Assembly (NCBI GenBank): GCA_025356335.1 | Contig: JANXUF010000115.1 | Span: 47,123-111,122, forward strand | DNA from: Actinomycetes bacterium | GTDB taxonomy: Bacteria > Actinomycetota > Acidimicrobiia > Acidimicrobiales > Ilumatobacteraceae | Direction of reading: 5' to 3' | DNA: 64,000 nucleotides | Shown here: in pieces, positions 27,066 to 35,831 of the stretch | Layout of the letters: each line of letters starts with the position of its first letter | Numbering within the stretch: position 1 is the first letter of the stretch | Notes under the pieces: generated by a model | Told to the model about the DNA's origin: nothing | What the model saw: only the letters and a program-made list of their open reading frames with translations | Databases searched by the model: none | Made by a program: the position numbers and the translations under genes

Positions 27066-27127
27066 GGTGTACTCCTCTGGTGGGGGGTTGAGGTCGGGAG
27101 AGGCGGCCGCAGGTGCTGAGGATGGGC

Positions 27128-27565
27128 TCAACGAGTGGAACGGCATGGCGAGCACGTGCCGCGGAACACGACCTGGGTACGGTCGATCTCGAAGATGCCG
27201 TGAGCTTCGGCATCGGCGTCGCTCAGTAACCGCAGTGATTCGACGCCGGACACGTAGACATCGCGGACATCGCCGCAGTGGTCGCAGATCACGTGGTGGT
27301 GGTCGTCGATATTGGGATCGAACCTGGTCGCTCCGGCGCCGACATCGAGCGCCCGCAGTTCACCCATCGATGTCAGGTCTGTCAGGGTCTGGTAGATCGT
27401 CCGGAGCGAGATGCCGGGCATTGCCGCGGATGCGGTGGCGAACAGCACGTCGGCGCTGGGATGACGATCGTTTCCGGCAAGCAGGCGGAAGATCAATTGC
27501 CGCTGCGGCGTCACTTTCAATCCTCGCGCCCGAAAGGCGGTCGTGAGCTCTTCAGGGGACTGCAC
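27128..27565 (-). CDS. Fur-family metalloregulator, PerR-like
   Basis: A 145-aa winged-helix repressor. The DNA-binding domain (1-80) has VTPQRQLIFRLLAG and SLRTIYQTLTDLTSMGELRAL; the dimerisation domain has the metal site DDHHHVICDHCGDV and a second Cys pair in CSPC near the C-terminus, giving a structural Cys4 zinc site. It is the first gene of the rubrerythrin operon, which makes a PerR-like peroxide sensor more likely than Fur proper. It is divergent from glpD; a perfect palindrome lies in the 120-bp spacer. Confidence 0.9.
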   Translation of the reverse strand: MQSPEELTTAFRARGLKVTPQRQLIFRLLAGNDRHPSADVLFATASAAMPGISLRTIYQTLTDLTSMGELRALDVGAGATRFDPNIDDHHHVICDHCGDVRDVYVSGVESLRLLSDADAEAHGIFEIDRTQVVFRGTCSPCRSTR

Positions 27566-27599
27566 GCCTCCGACGTTATCTGCATTGATTGGTTATTCG

Positions 27600-27615
27600 C
27601 AATCTGTGCAGATTG
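27600..27615. promoter_or_regulatory. Perfect 16-bp palindrome, candidate operator
   Basis: CAATCTGTGCAGATTG (7-2-7 inverted repeat) lies 35 bp upstream of the Fur-family start and 71 bp upstream of glpD. Its AT-richness contrasts with the surroundings. It could be the autoregulatory site of the Fur-family protein or the operator of a glycerol regulator; it does not match the classical Fur or PerR boxes. Confidence 0.6.
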
Positions 27616-27685
27616 TGGCGAAAGTCGCCCGAGCAGGCGATCTGACGGCAGTCCAGGGCGGCGGAGCGGTCCTAAGCTTGGAATC

Positions 27686-29323
27686 GTGAGCGAATTCCGT
27701 CGAAGCGAGATGTTGAGCCGTCTGCAACACGAAACGTTCGACGTGCTGGTCGTCGGTGGCGGAATCACCGGAGCCGGCGCTGCGCTGGACGCAGCGAGCC
27801 GTGGTCTGAGGACCGCGTTGATCGAGCGCGACGACTTCGCCTCCGGCACCTCGTCGAAAAGTTCGAAGCTCGTCCACGGCGGCCTGCGGTACCTGCAGCA
27901 GGGCGAGATACGCCTCGTCTACGAAGCATTGGCCGAACGCCAGCGTCTGCGCCACAACGCCCCGCATCTGGTGAACATGCTTCCGTTCATGATCCCGATC
28001 CTCACCAAGGACGGTGTCGTCAGTCGCAAGATCGCCAGGGCGATGGGCAGCGCGATGTGGATGTACGACCTCACAGGCGGCTGGCGCATCGGCAAGTTCC
28101 ACCGACGCCTCAAGAAGGACGCTGCGTTCGCCCACCTGCCGACGATGAACAAGGACCGCCTGGCGTCTGCGTATCTGTACTACGACGCGACAGCCGACGA
28201 CGCCCGGCTGTGCCTGACGGTCGCTCGTACCGCCGCCGACTACGGCGCAGCAGTGGTCAACGGCACGGAACTCGTCGAGCTGACGAAGGACGCTTGCGGT
28301 CATGTCGACGGTGCCGTCGTCGTCGCCGACGGCCGGCGTTTCACCATCCGCACCAACACCATCGTCAACGCCGCAGGGGTCTGGTCCGACAACGTCCGCC
28401 AGATCGACGAGGGCACGTATCCTGACTCGATCCGCCCGGCCAAAGGCATCCACATCACGGTGCCGTGGTCGATGGTCCGCAACGACATCGCCGTCGTCAT
28501 CCCTGTCCCGAAAGACAAGCGCAGCCTGTTCGTCGTGCCGTGGGGCGACAATGGCGACGGGACGTTCCAACACACGTATATCGGCACGACCGACACGGAT
28601 TACAGCGGGTCGATCGACGATCCGCAGACCACGGCCGACGACGTTGCCTACGTCCTTCGAGCGCTGAACGCATCGGTCAACACGAACATCACCGAGGCCG
28701 ACATCACCGGAACGTGGGCCGGTCTCCGTCCGCTTGTCAAGAGCGCTTCTTCCGGCCGCACTGCAGACCTCTCACGGCGCCACAAGATCGCCAAGAGTAC
28801 GAGCAACGTGTTCACCGTTGCCGGCGGCAAACTCACGACCTACCGGGAGATGGCAGCCGACACGATCGATCAGGTCGTCGAAGTGCTCGGCGGTAAACAG
28901 CGTTGCAGGACGAAGAAGCTGGTGCTTCGCGGCGGCCAAGGCTTCGTGGCCCCCGAGCCTGGCGGTGTGGTCGGGCATCTGGCCTCTCGGTACGGAGTCG
29001 ACGCCGCTGCGATCCAGGCACTGATCGCCGCTGATCCTGCGCTCGGCGCCACTCTCGTCCCCGGGCTGCCATACCTCAAGGCGGAAGCCGTCTACGCCGT
29101 CCGCAACGAGATGGCCCGATCGGTCGACGATGTCCTCAGCCGCAGAACCCGCGCCCGCCTGCTCGACCGCGCAGCTGCGGTGGCCGTGGCCGCCGACGTC
29201 GCCGCCCTGATCGCGCCAGACCTCGGGTGGAGACCCGAACAGGCCGCTGCTCAGGCGCAGGTCTTCATCGACTCGGTCGCCCACGAACGGGCCAGCGAAT
29301 CAGCGGTCACCGCCTCGGCATAG
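27686..29323 (+). CDS. glpD: Aerobic glycerol-3-phosphate dehydrogenase
   Basis: A 545-aa FAD enzyme oxidising sn-glycerol 3-phosphate to DHAP at the membrane and passing electrons to quinone. The FAD dinucleotide motif is VLVVGGGITGAGAALDAASRG near residue 20, followed by GTSSKSSKLVHGGLRYL (family signature), NAAGVWSD and GGKLTTYREMA. The C-terminal helical domain is complete. GTG at 27686 is chosen because it lies shortly before the first conserved residues; the frame extends 136 codons upstream across the fur promoter. It is followed by an AGPS-like gene and an FGGY kinase, making a glycerol-phosphate cluster. Confidence 0.93.
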   Translation: MSEFRRSEMLSRLQHETFDVLVVGGGITGAGAALDAASRGLRTALIERDDFASGTSSKSSKLVHGGLRYLQQGEIRLVYEALAERQRLRHNAPHLVNMLPFMIPILTKDGVVSRKIARAMGSAMWMYDLTGGWRIGKFHRRLKKDAAFAHLPTMNKDRLASAYLYYDATADDARLCLTVARTAADYGAAVVNGTELVELTKDACGHVDGAVVVADGRRFTIRTNTIVNAAGVWSDNVRQIDEGTYPDSIRPAKGIHITVPWSMVRNDIAVVIPVPKDKRSLFVVPWGDNGDGTFQHTYIGTTDTDYSGSIDDPQTTADDVAYVLRALNASVNTNITEADITGTWAGLRPLVKSASSGRTADLSRRHKIAKSTSNVFTVAGGKLTTYREMAADTIDQVVEVLGGKQRCRTKKLVLRGGQGFVAPEPGGVVGHLASRYGVDAAAIQALIAADPALGATLVPGLPYLKAEAVYAVRNEMARSVDDVLSRRTRARLLDRAAAVAVAADVAALIAPDLGWRPEQAAAQAQVFIDSVAHERASESAVTASA

Positions 29324-29385
29324 ACCAGTCGATCGTGTTGACTGCCGAACCACGAACTCGGCGCCGATTGTGGCAGTCTCAGCGT

Positions 29386-30864
29386 GTGCAACACACTGTG
29401 GCGACGTCGCCGATCGAACTCACCGGCAACGGGGTGCACCTCGAGTATCCGCCAACGCAACTGACCGACGATCAACGGCGGGAACTGTCGATGCTGTGTG
29501 CAACCGTCGTCGACCCCGGCGAGATCGGTGAGGCCAGCAGGGATTGGTGGCCGTTGGCGTTGCACTGGTCGCTCGCCGGACAGACCCCGACACGTGCCTC
29601 GGCGATCTGCCGTCCGAAGTCGACGAGTGAGGTCGTCGCCGTCGTCCAGTACGCCAACGACTCGTTCATCCCGGTCACTGCGGCCGGCGGCCGCAGCGGA
29701 GTCGCCGGTGCCTCGCTGCCACTTTTCGGCGGAATCGCCCTCGACATGACCGAGATGCACGGCGTCGTCGCCGTCGACGACGATTCGCTGACAGTCGAAG
29801 TGCTCGCCGGCACGTTCGGGCCGGACTACGAAACTGCGCTCAATGCGCACGGCCTCACGGGCGGCCATTTCCCGCAGTCGATGGACATCTCGACGGTCGG
29901 CGGGTGGCTCGCATGCCGCGGCGCAGGCCAGTATTCGACGCGTTATGGCAAGATCGAAGACATCGTCTCCGGCCTCGAAGTCGTGCTCGCCAACGGCTCG
30001 GTGATCCATACCGGCGGCGCTCCGAAAGCAGCTGTCGGACCAGACCTGACGCAGCTGTTCGTCGGTTCAGAGGGCACGTTCGGCATCATCACCAAGGCAT
30101 GGCTCCGCGTTCATCCCGTCGCCCGCGCCGAGCGGCGCGCAGCGTTCGGCTTCGGCTCGTTTGCCGACGGGATCGACGCCTGTCGCCGGATCATGCGTCG
30201 CGGCGCGACACCGGCAGTGCTGCGCCTCTACGACGGCGCTGAAACGCAGCGGTCCCACGGTGGCGACGGAACCGAGTGTGCGCTGCTCGTGCTCGACGAA
30301 GGTGAGCCGCTGATCATCGATGCAACGATGAGCATCGTCGAAGAGGAGTGTGTTGCAGCCGAGCCGCTCGACGTCGGGCTCGTAGCAGCATGGATGAGTC
30401 ACCGCAACGACACCAGCGGGCTGCAGGCGCTGACCCGCAAGGGTTTTGTCATCGACACGATGGAGATTGCAGCGCCCTGGTCGCGGCTTTCCACGCTGTT
30501 CGACGACGTGCGTGCTGCGCTGCTCACCGTTCCCGACGCCCGCGCGGCGACCTGTCACCTGTCGCACAGTTACCTCGACGGCGCCTGCCTGTACTTCACG
30601 TTTGCCGCCACTCCCCCAGCCGATCGCCTCGAATCGACCTATGTGGCGATGTGGGATGTCGGGACCAGGGCGACACTCGCCGGCGGTGGCAATCTCAGCC
30701 ATCATCATGGTGTCGGCCTGAACCGTTCCCGCTTCGTTGCCGAGTCCCTCGGCGGCGGGCTCGACGTGCTACGAGCCGTCAAGTCGGCGCTCGATCCCAA
30801 CGGCGTGCTCAACCCCGGAAAACTCGGTATGACCACAGCCATCGGATCTACGGTGTGGCCGTGA
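29386..30864 (+). CDS. FAD-binding oxidase, alkyl-DHAP-synthase-like
   Basis: A 492-aa flavoprotein of the VAO/PCMH fold. The FAD domain includes PVTAAGGRSGVAGASLP, GGHFPQSMDISTVGGWLACR and YGKIEDIVSGLEVVLANG. The C-terminal part has the His cluster NLSHHHGVGLNRSRF. GGWLACRGAGQYSTRYG and the HHH site are the marks of alkyldihydroxyacetonephosphate synthase (AGPS), the enzyme that swaps an acyl for an alkyl chain on DHAP in ether-lipid synthesis. D-lactate dehydrogenase-like enzymes are relatives, so the activity is inferred. Its place next to glpD (which makes DHAP) supports a DHAP-linked role. The start is a GTG. Confidence 0.8.
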   Translation: MQHTVATSPIELTGNGVHLEYPPTQLTDDQRRELSMLCATVVDPGEIGEASRDWWPLALHWSLAGQTPTRASAICRPKSTSEVVAVVQYANDSFIPVTAAGGRSGVAGASLPLFGGIALDMTEMHGVVAVDDDSLTVEVLAGTFGPDYETALNAHGLTGGHFPQSMDISTVGGWLACRGAGQYSTRYGKIEDIVSGLEVVLANGSVIHTGGAPKAAVGPDLTQLFVGSEGTFGIITKAWLRVHPVARAERRAAFGFGSFADGIDACRRIMRRGATPAVLRLYDGAETQRSHGGDGTECALLVLDEGEPLIIDATMSIVEEECVAAEPLDVGLVAAWMSHRNDTSGLQALTRKGFVIDTMEIAAPWSRLSTLFDDVRAALLTVPDARAATCHLSHSYLDGACLYFTFAATPPADRLESTYVAMWDVGTRATLAGGGNLSHHHGVGLNRSRFVAESLGGGLDVLRAVKSALDPNGVLNPGKLGMTTAIGSTVWP

Positions 30865-30907
30865 CACATCGTCCACGCCCCGCCACCCGCCCCTCGCACG
30901 TGTCGCT

Positions 30908-31303
30908 ATGAAATTCGACGTCAGAGCCCTACGCGAAGGTGCGCTCGTGGCGCTGATGTTCGCCGCTCCATTGACGGTCGTTGCCCTCGTGTTCTTCGAC
31001 AACAACAAGGGCAGCGGATGGGCCGGCCTGTTGACGTTCGGGGCGTTCATCGGTTTCGTCATCGGTGCAGGCCAGGCGGCATGGAGGCAGGAATTGAACA
31101 CCCCGCTTGCGCACGGCATCGTCACGGCCGGCGGAGTGTTCATTGCCGTCCAAGGTGTGATCGTCATCGGCAAACTCGTTGCCGGCAGCGACGTGCACTG
31201 GGCGCGCATCTTCTTCAGCCTGTCGCTCACGCTGCTCGCCGGCCTGATCGGTGGAACGCTGGGGAGTTCACTCAACAAGCGGGGGGTACGGCCGTCACGA
31301 TGA
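30908..31303 (+). CDS. Four-helix membrane protein
   Basis: A 131-aa protein with four hydrophobic segments (about residues 12-30, 38-56, 68-88 and 98-118) joined by short loops, one with the polar NNKGSGW. It is unrecognised. The stop overlaps the ATG of the FGGY kinase (ATGA), so it is part of the glycerol operon; a small-solute permease or assembly role would be speculation. Confidence 0.68.
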   Translation: MKFDVRALREGALVALMFAAPLTVVALVFFDNNKGSGWAGLLTFGAFIGFVIGAGQAAWRQELNTPLAHGIVTAGGVFIAVQGVIVIGKLVAGSDVHWARIFFSLSLTLLAGLIGGTLGSSLNKRGVRPSR

Positions 31304-32751
31304 GAGATTCGCTGCTGGTGATCGATGTCGGAACGAGCGGATTGCGAGCAGCGATCGTGCGGCCGGACGGGTCGGTCGAACACAATACCTATCGGCCGTT
31401 CGCGCCGGACACCCCGTTCCCGGGCCTCGTCGAGTTCGACGCTGTACGCCTGGCGGCAACCGTCTTCGAGGTCGCCGAATTCGCGCTCCACGCCGGCGGG
31501 CCTGTCGGAGGTGTCGGCGTCACCAACCAGCGTGCATCGACGATCGTGTGGGATGCAGCGACAGGCGAACCGGTCGGGCCGTCACTCGGCTGGCAGGATC
31601 TGCGCACCGTCGGTGAGTGCATCACTGCGGCAGCCGATCACGGTCTCAGATTGGCGCCCAACCAGTCGGTCACCAAGGTCGCATCACTGCTCAACGCCTT
31701 CGACCCGTCCCGCTCCCGGAAGCTGTTGTTCGGAACCGTCGATACGTGGCTCGTCTGGAAGTTGACCGGCGGAATGTTGCACGTCACCGACCGTTCGAAC
31801 GCAGCGGTGACCGGCATGTTGAAGGCCGACGCGACGGGGTGGGATCTCGACGTGCTCAAGATCTTCGACATCCCGACGTCGATGTTGGCGACACTCGTCG
31901 ACTCGATCGGTATCGTCGGGCCGGCGACGGCGCTGACCGGGTCACCGGTGATCGCCGGGCTCGCCGGAGACCAGCAGGCGTCGTTGATCGGTCAATGCTG
32001 TGTCCGTCCTGGTCAGGCGAAGGCGACGTTCGGAACCGGAGGCATGCTCGACATCAACACCGGTACCAGGCCGAGGACGATCAACGGGCGAAGCGGCGGA
32101 GGCACGTTCCCGATTGTCGCCTGGACCTACGGCGGCGAGTACACATGGGGTTCCGAGGCGATCATGCTGTCGGCTGGAACGAACGTCGAATGGCTCCGTG
32201 ACGACCTCGGGATCATCGAGAACGCTGCCGACAGTCACGCCGTTGGATCGCAGTGCGCAACGACGGATGGCGTCGTCTACGTTCCGGCGCTGCTCGGGCT
32301 CGGCACCCCGAAGTGGGACTACGGCGCACGCGCCGCACTGTTCGGGATGACGCGCGGGACATCGAGGGCGCATATCGTGCGCGCCGTTCTGGAAGGAGTT
32401 GCCCACCGAGGTGCCGATCTGCTCGACGCCGTCGAGACCGATGCCGGTTTCACGGTCGAGGCGCTGCGGGTCGATGGCGGCATGAGTGCCAATCCGACAT
32501 TCATCCAGGCGCTCGCCAATACCACTGGACGTCCGATCGAAGTATCGCCCCATCCCGACGCCACGACCGTCGGCGCCGGCTACCTCGCGGGGCTGGCCAT
32601 CGGGACCTGGAACGGCCTCGACGACATCGCCGCCAACTGGCGACCTGATCGGATCGTCGAGCCGACCGCCCGGTTGGACCGTGTTCAGTGGGCGAAGGCG
32701 ATCGAACAAAGCTCTGGATGGATTCCAGAATTGTCGGCGCTGGACTTCTAG
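31300..32751 (+). CDS. FGGY-family carbohydrate kinase (second glycerol-kinase-like)
   Basis: A 483-aa kinase. It begins LLVIDVGTSGLRAAIV, with GVGVTNQRASTIVWD, WQDLRTVGE, GDQQASLIGQCCVRPG, ATFGTGGMLDINTG and the ALRVDGGMSANPTFIQALAN signature. The order matches glycerol kinase, but WQDLR replaces WQDRR and the lid region differs from the other kinase at 11.5 kb, so its substrate may be another polyol. Its place behind glpD and the AGPS-like gene favours glycerol or a glycerol-like sugar. It is translationally coupled to the membrane protein. Confidence 0.82.
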   Translation: MRDSLLVIDVGTSGLRAAIVRPDGSVEHNTYRPFAPDTPFPGLVEFDAVRLAATVFEVAEFALHAGGPVGGVGVTNQRASTIVWDAATGEPVGPSLGWQDLRTVGECITAAADHGLRLAPNQSVTKVASLLNAFDPSRSRKLLFGTVDTWLVWKLTGGMLHVTDRSNAAVTGMLKADATGWDLDVLKIFDIPTSMLATLVDSIGIVGPATALTGSPVIAGLAGDQQASLIGQCCVRPGQAKATFGTGGMLDINTGTRPRTINGRSGGGTFPIVAWTYGGEYTWGSEAIMLSAGTNVEWLRDDLGIIENAADSHAVGSQCATTDGVVYVPALLGLGTPKWDYGARAALFGMTRGTSRAHIVRAVLEGVAHRGADLLDAVETDAGFTVEALRVDGGMSANPTFIQALANTTGRPIEVSPHPDATTVGAGYLAGLAIGTWNGLDDIAANWRPDRIVEPTARLDRVQWAKAIEQSSGWIPELSALDF

Positions 32752-32840
32752 AATTGCACAGCCCACCAGCGGCAAGGAAGGCTGTGGGTATGGTGCCTCG
32801 GCGCCACACCATCGAAATGCCAGGAAAGGATCGCTCCAGC

Positions 32841-33719
32841 GTGGACAACACTGCTCCTAGCGAAACAACAGCGCCAGACAGACGACACTTTCTCCGTACC
32901 CTCGGAGCAGGCGGCGTCGCCGGCGCACTCGCCGTAGCCATCTCCGCCTCGAGGGCCAACGCCTCACAAATGAGCACGCCTGGCACCAATGCTGCATCCG
33001 TCGGCGGGAATGCCGGCAGCGCAGGTGGCTCTGGCGCCGGCGAAGGCAGCGGCTCCAATGGTTCGAACGGTGGCCAATCCGGTGCAACGCCGAATTCGAT
33101 CTCTCCTGACGGTGGCGACACGAGTGTCCCTGTGACGGCTGGAGGCAGCGCGGCACCAGCGACTGCCTCGACCGCTCCGGCTGCGGCGACGACGACCACC
33201 ATCGCCGCACCGGCGCAGCCGATTCCGGCCGACCTTCCGTTGCTCAAGTTCGCTCTGCAGTACGAGTTGGCGATCGCCGGGGCCTATGACGCAGCCATCA
33301 GCCGCCTCGACGATTCGTCACTCACGCTCGATGCCGCACTCGTGCCGGTCGTGCGTGTCTTCCGCCAGCACCACATCGCCTACGGGCAGGCGCTCTCTGG
33401 TTTGATCGGCAAGACGGCACCGGTCAGCGCCAACCAGGTGCTGCTCAAATCGATGGTCGGCCCCTTCCAGGCCGGCGCAGCCGCTGATTTTCTCACGGCA
33501 GCGGCAGCTCTCGAGAACACCGCAGTCGCCACCCACCTGTCGATCCTGGCGAAGATCGCCAGCACCGACGGAGCGACGCTGCTCGCTTCGATCGTCCCGA
33601 TCGAGGCGCGGCACGCAATCGTCTTCGAACTCGCCCTCGGCTCGACCGAACTGATCCCGACAACGGGAACCGAGAGCCTGACTCTCGCCCTCGACCCATC
33701 GAAATATCCGGCGGAATGA
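32841..33719 (+). CDS. Tat-exported ferritin-like domain protein
   Basis: A 292-aa protein. A twin-arginine signal is evident (DRRHFLRTLGAGGVAGALAVA), then a Gly/Ser/Ala/Thr-rich linker to about residue 125, then a helical domain (LLKFALQYELAIAGAYDAAI, VFRQHHIAYGQALSGLIG, AAAALENTAVATHLSIL, IVPIEARHAIVFELALG) with the Glu/His pattern of ferritin-like folds. Export in a folded state through Tat fits a metal-containing protein. GTG at 32841 has AGGAAAGGA about ten bases upstream; in-frame ATGs at 32790 and 32817 are alternatives. It overlaps the next gene (ATGA). Confidence 0.82.
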   Translation: MDNTAPSETTAPDRRHFLRTLGAGGVAGALAVAISASRANASQMSTPGTNAASVGGNAGSAGGSGAGEGSGSNGSNGGQSGATPNSISPDGGDTSVPVTAGGSAAPATASTAPAAATTTTIAAPAQPIPADLPLLKFALQYELAIAGAYDAAISRLDDSSLTLDAALVPVVRVFRQHHIAYGQALSGLIGKTAPVSANQVLLKSMVGPFQAGAAADFLTAAAALENTAVATHLSILAKIASTDGATLLASIVPIEARHAIVFELALGSTELIPTTGTESLTLALDPSKYPAE

Positions 33720-34675
33720 GCACCATGGACATCACACCCTCAGCTGCGTCGACTTCGTCGGCATCGCCAGTGCCTGTTCCGGCTGCGCACGGCGAGTCGG
33801 CGGTGGGCATCGACCGCCGACATCTCCTGCGTCTCGGTGGGTTCTCGATCGCAGCCGCCGTTGTCATCGCCGCGTGCGGCAGTGACAGCATCGTCGGCAC
33901 GCCGTTGTCCGGCAGTGCCCCGGCAATTCCTGCCGCAGGTGCAGGAACGTACGGCGACGTCACGCTGCTACGCACGGCGACCTCGTTGCACTACAGCGAT
34001 ATCGCCGCGATCGACGTAGCCAGAGCGATCTCCGGCCTCGACCCGAAGATCGCCGCCTTCGCCACGTCGTACGCCACAACGATGAAGACCCAGGCCGACT
34101 TCTTGGCGCAGGCGACGACTGCTGCGGGCGGCACTCCCTACACCAAGCCGAATCCACGGTTCACGTCCGTCGTCATCACGCCGGCGCTCGCCCTCCTCGC
34201 GGTCAGCTCCAGTCCGACGACCGACGCCGCCAGATTCATCGAGTCGGTCGTGTCGCACAATGCCGAGACGGCGCAGTTCTTCGTCGGCATTCTCAACAAG
34301 GCACCCCTGCGTTCGACGATGATGCAAGTCGGTTCGGTCCACGCCAGAGCGGCCGCAGTGCTGGCCTCGATGATCACCCCGGAGAACATCGTCACCGACA
34401 GTCAGGTCGCAGTCGCCGCCTTGCCTGCTGCAACCACTCCGCCGTCGACCGTCGCCGTTGCCCAGGTCACCGTCCCCGGTTCGGTCACCCCGACGACCAA
34501 GGCCAGCAGTTCGCCCGATATTCCCGTCTACCAGGTGCCTTCGGCCTTCGGCACGCAGTCGGCGGTGCAGCTCGTGTTGGGGAACAAGGACAAGCTCACC
34601 GACGATGTCAAGCGTCAGACTCTGAACTTCGAAACGCTGTTCCTCAACTCGTTCGTCAGCGACACCGCCACCTGA
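33716..34675 (+). CDS. Tat lipoprotein with ferritin-like domain
   Basis: A 319-aa partner of the preceding gene. It has a twin-arginine motif (DRRHLLRLGGFSIAAAVVIAACG) that ends in a lipobox Cys, so it is probably a Tat-exported lipoprotein. The mature part is mostly helical (DVTLLRTATSLHYSDIAAIDVA, TQADFLAQATTAAGG, FIESVVSHNAETAQFFVGIL) with a Thr/Pro-rich insertion and the tail QTLNFETLFLNSFV. Metal ligands are less obvious than in the upstream protein. The two genes overlap by four bases and probably make a complex outside the membrane; the function is unknown. Confidence 0.78.
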   Translation: MSTMDITPSAASTSSASPVPVPAAHGESAVGIDRRHLLRLGGFSIAAAVVIAACGSDSIVGTPLSGSAPAIPAAGAGTYGDVTLLRTATSLHYSDIAAIDVARAISGLDPKIAAFATSYATTMKTQADFLAQATTAAGGTPYTKPNPRFTSVVITPALALLAVSSSPTTDAARFIESVVSHNAETAQFFVGILNKAPLRSTMMQVGSVHARAAAVLASMITPENIVTDSQVAVAALPAATTPPSTVAVAQVTVPGSVTPTTKASSSPDIPVYQVPSAFGTQSAVQLVLGNKDKLTDDVKRQTLNFETLFLNSFVSDTAT

Positions 34676-34737
34676 TCGTCGCTGATCGTGGCTGGGCTTC
34701 GCGGGGCCACGCTGGGCCTCGTTGCGGGTGAGGGCAC

Positions 34738-34743
34738 TACACT
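34738..34743 (+). promoter_or_regulatory. Likely -10 element of rnpB
   Basis: TACACT lies seven bases before the first paired base of RNase P RNA, a good position for a sigma-70-type -10 box. No convincing -35 is visible at 16-18 bp upstream. Confidence 0.4.
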
Positions 34744-34749
34744 GACTCC

Positions 34750-35121
<372 letters not shown>

Positions 35122-35144
35122 ACCACGCTGGTAACACCGCTGAT

Positions 35145-35168
35145 AAAGTGCCTCTGACCTGCACTTTT
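35145..35168 (+). terminator. Putative intrinsic terminator after rnpB
   Basis: AAAGTGC (35145-35151) and GCACTTT (35161-35167) form a 7-bp stem with a 9-nt loop, followed by only one further T and then GCG. It is a short stem with a weak U-tract but well placed 24 bp beyond the RNase P 3' end. Confidence 0.5.
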
Positions 35169-35211
35169 GCGTGTCGCCGTATGTCATCTGATGTCGTCTC
35201 GTATCGTTAGA

Positions 35212-35260
35212 GTCCTCAAAAGCTGAGGACCCATTGAGGACCTGAGGACTGATTGAGGAC
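35212..35260. repeat. TGAGGAC heptamer cluster upstream of integrase remnant
   Basis: TGAGGAC occurs on the + strand at 35224-35230, 35235-35241, 35243-35249 and 35254-35260 (steps 11, 8 and 11 bp, so a 19-bp unit repeated), and in inverted form (GTCCTCA) at 35212-35218. The cluster sits 34 bp before the start of an integrase fragment, where arm-type integrase sites or a repressor operator would be expected. Confidence 0.8.
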
Positions 35261-35293
35261 TAAAAGGGCGCTTTTGGACCCTCGGAGGTACCC

Positions 35294-35494
35294 GTGGCAA
35301 GCATCGACAAGCGCTCGGACGGCCGGTATCGGGCGCTGTGCGCGAGTTTCGCGAGAGGTCCCCAGAAGGTCCGCCACTTCGACTCGGGCGAGAGAGGGGT
35401 GTCCCACGACTGGCACGAGCACCTCGCCGCGCGGAATCTCAGATCGAACTCATCAGATGATTTGTGTCGTGCAATAACGGACTGGTGGAGTTGA
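35294..35494 (+). pseudogene. Truncated tyrosine-integrase N-terminus
   Basis: GTG at 35294 follows a good Shine-Dalgarno (GGAGG at 35284-35288). The first ~36 residues, MASIDKRSDGRYRALCASF and GPQKVRHFDSGERG, are the typical opening of phage/ICE tyrosine integrases (Arm DNA-binding domain, three strands). After that the frame loses likeness and ends at codon 67; no core-binding or catalytic domain is found downstream on either strand. It is therefore a remnant of an integrase gene that was cut or deleted. Confidence 0.72.
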
Positions 35495-35783
35495 GGTTCA
35501 CCAAGTCAGCACGCAAACACAGAGTTGGTCGTGCCCGTGCGGTGCACGTCGTCGGGCATCCGTTCCGCAGTCGTGATCGTCGCCCGGCCCGGTGCCATGG
35601 ATCTTGATGCATCTCGGTAACGATGAGACCGGGCGAGCGTTCGAGGTCGGCGTCGTGCATGAAACGACACTCGAGAGTGACGACGATGTGATCGGGAACC
35701 CGATTCCCCGCGATCAATGGCCAGTCAGCAAGACGATCTCAGCCCTCGCACGCGGAGCCCTCGAGCACTACCTCGCGTCATAA
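35485..35783 (+). pseudogene. Broken toxin-like ORF (DUF4258/BrnT-like)
   Basis: Two pieces in different frames. From GTG 35485 the first frame reads MELRFTKSARKHRVGRARAV, like the start of small toxin-like proteins. About 30 codons on, the likeness moves to another frame: MHLGNDETGRAFEVGVVHE at about 35607-35663, followed by an unrelated C-terminus (PRDQWPVSKTISALARGALE) that could be the end of an antitoxin. The frame difference (107 bp between starts) implies at least one indel. The family assignment is from memory of the K-HR-GRA / D--GR--EVGV pattern. Confidence 0.45.
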
Positions 35784-35831
35784 CCACCACGAAAACTCAG
35801 GCGCCCACGAGCGCACCCAACTGAAGTGCCC

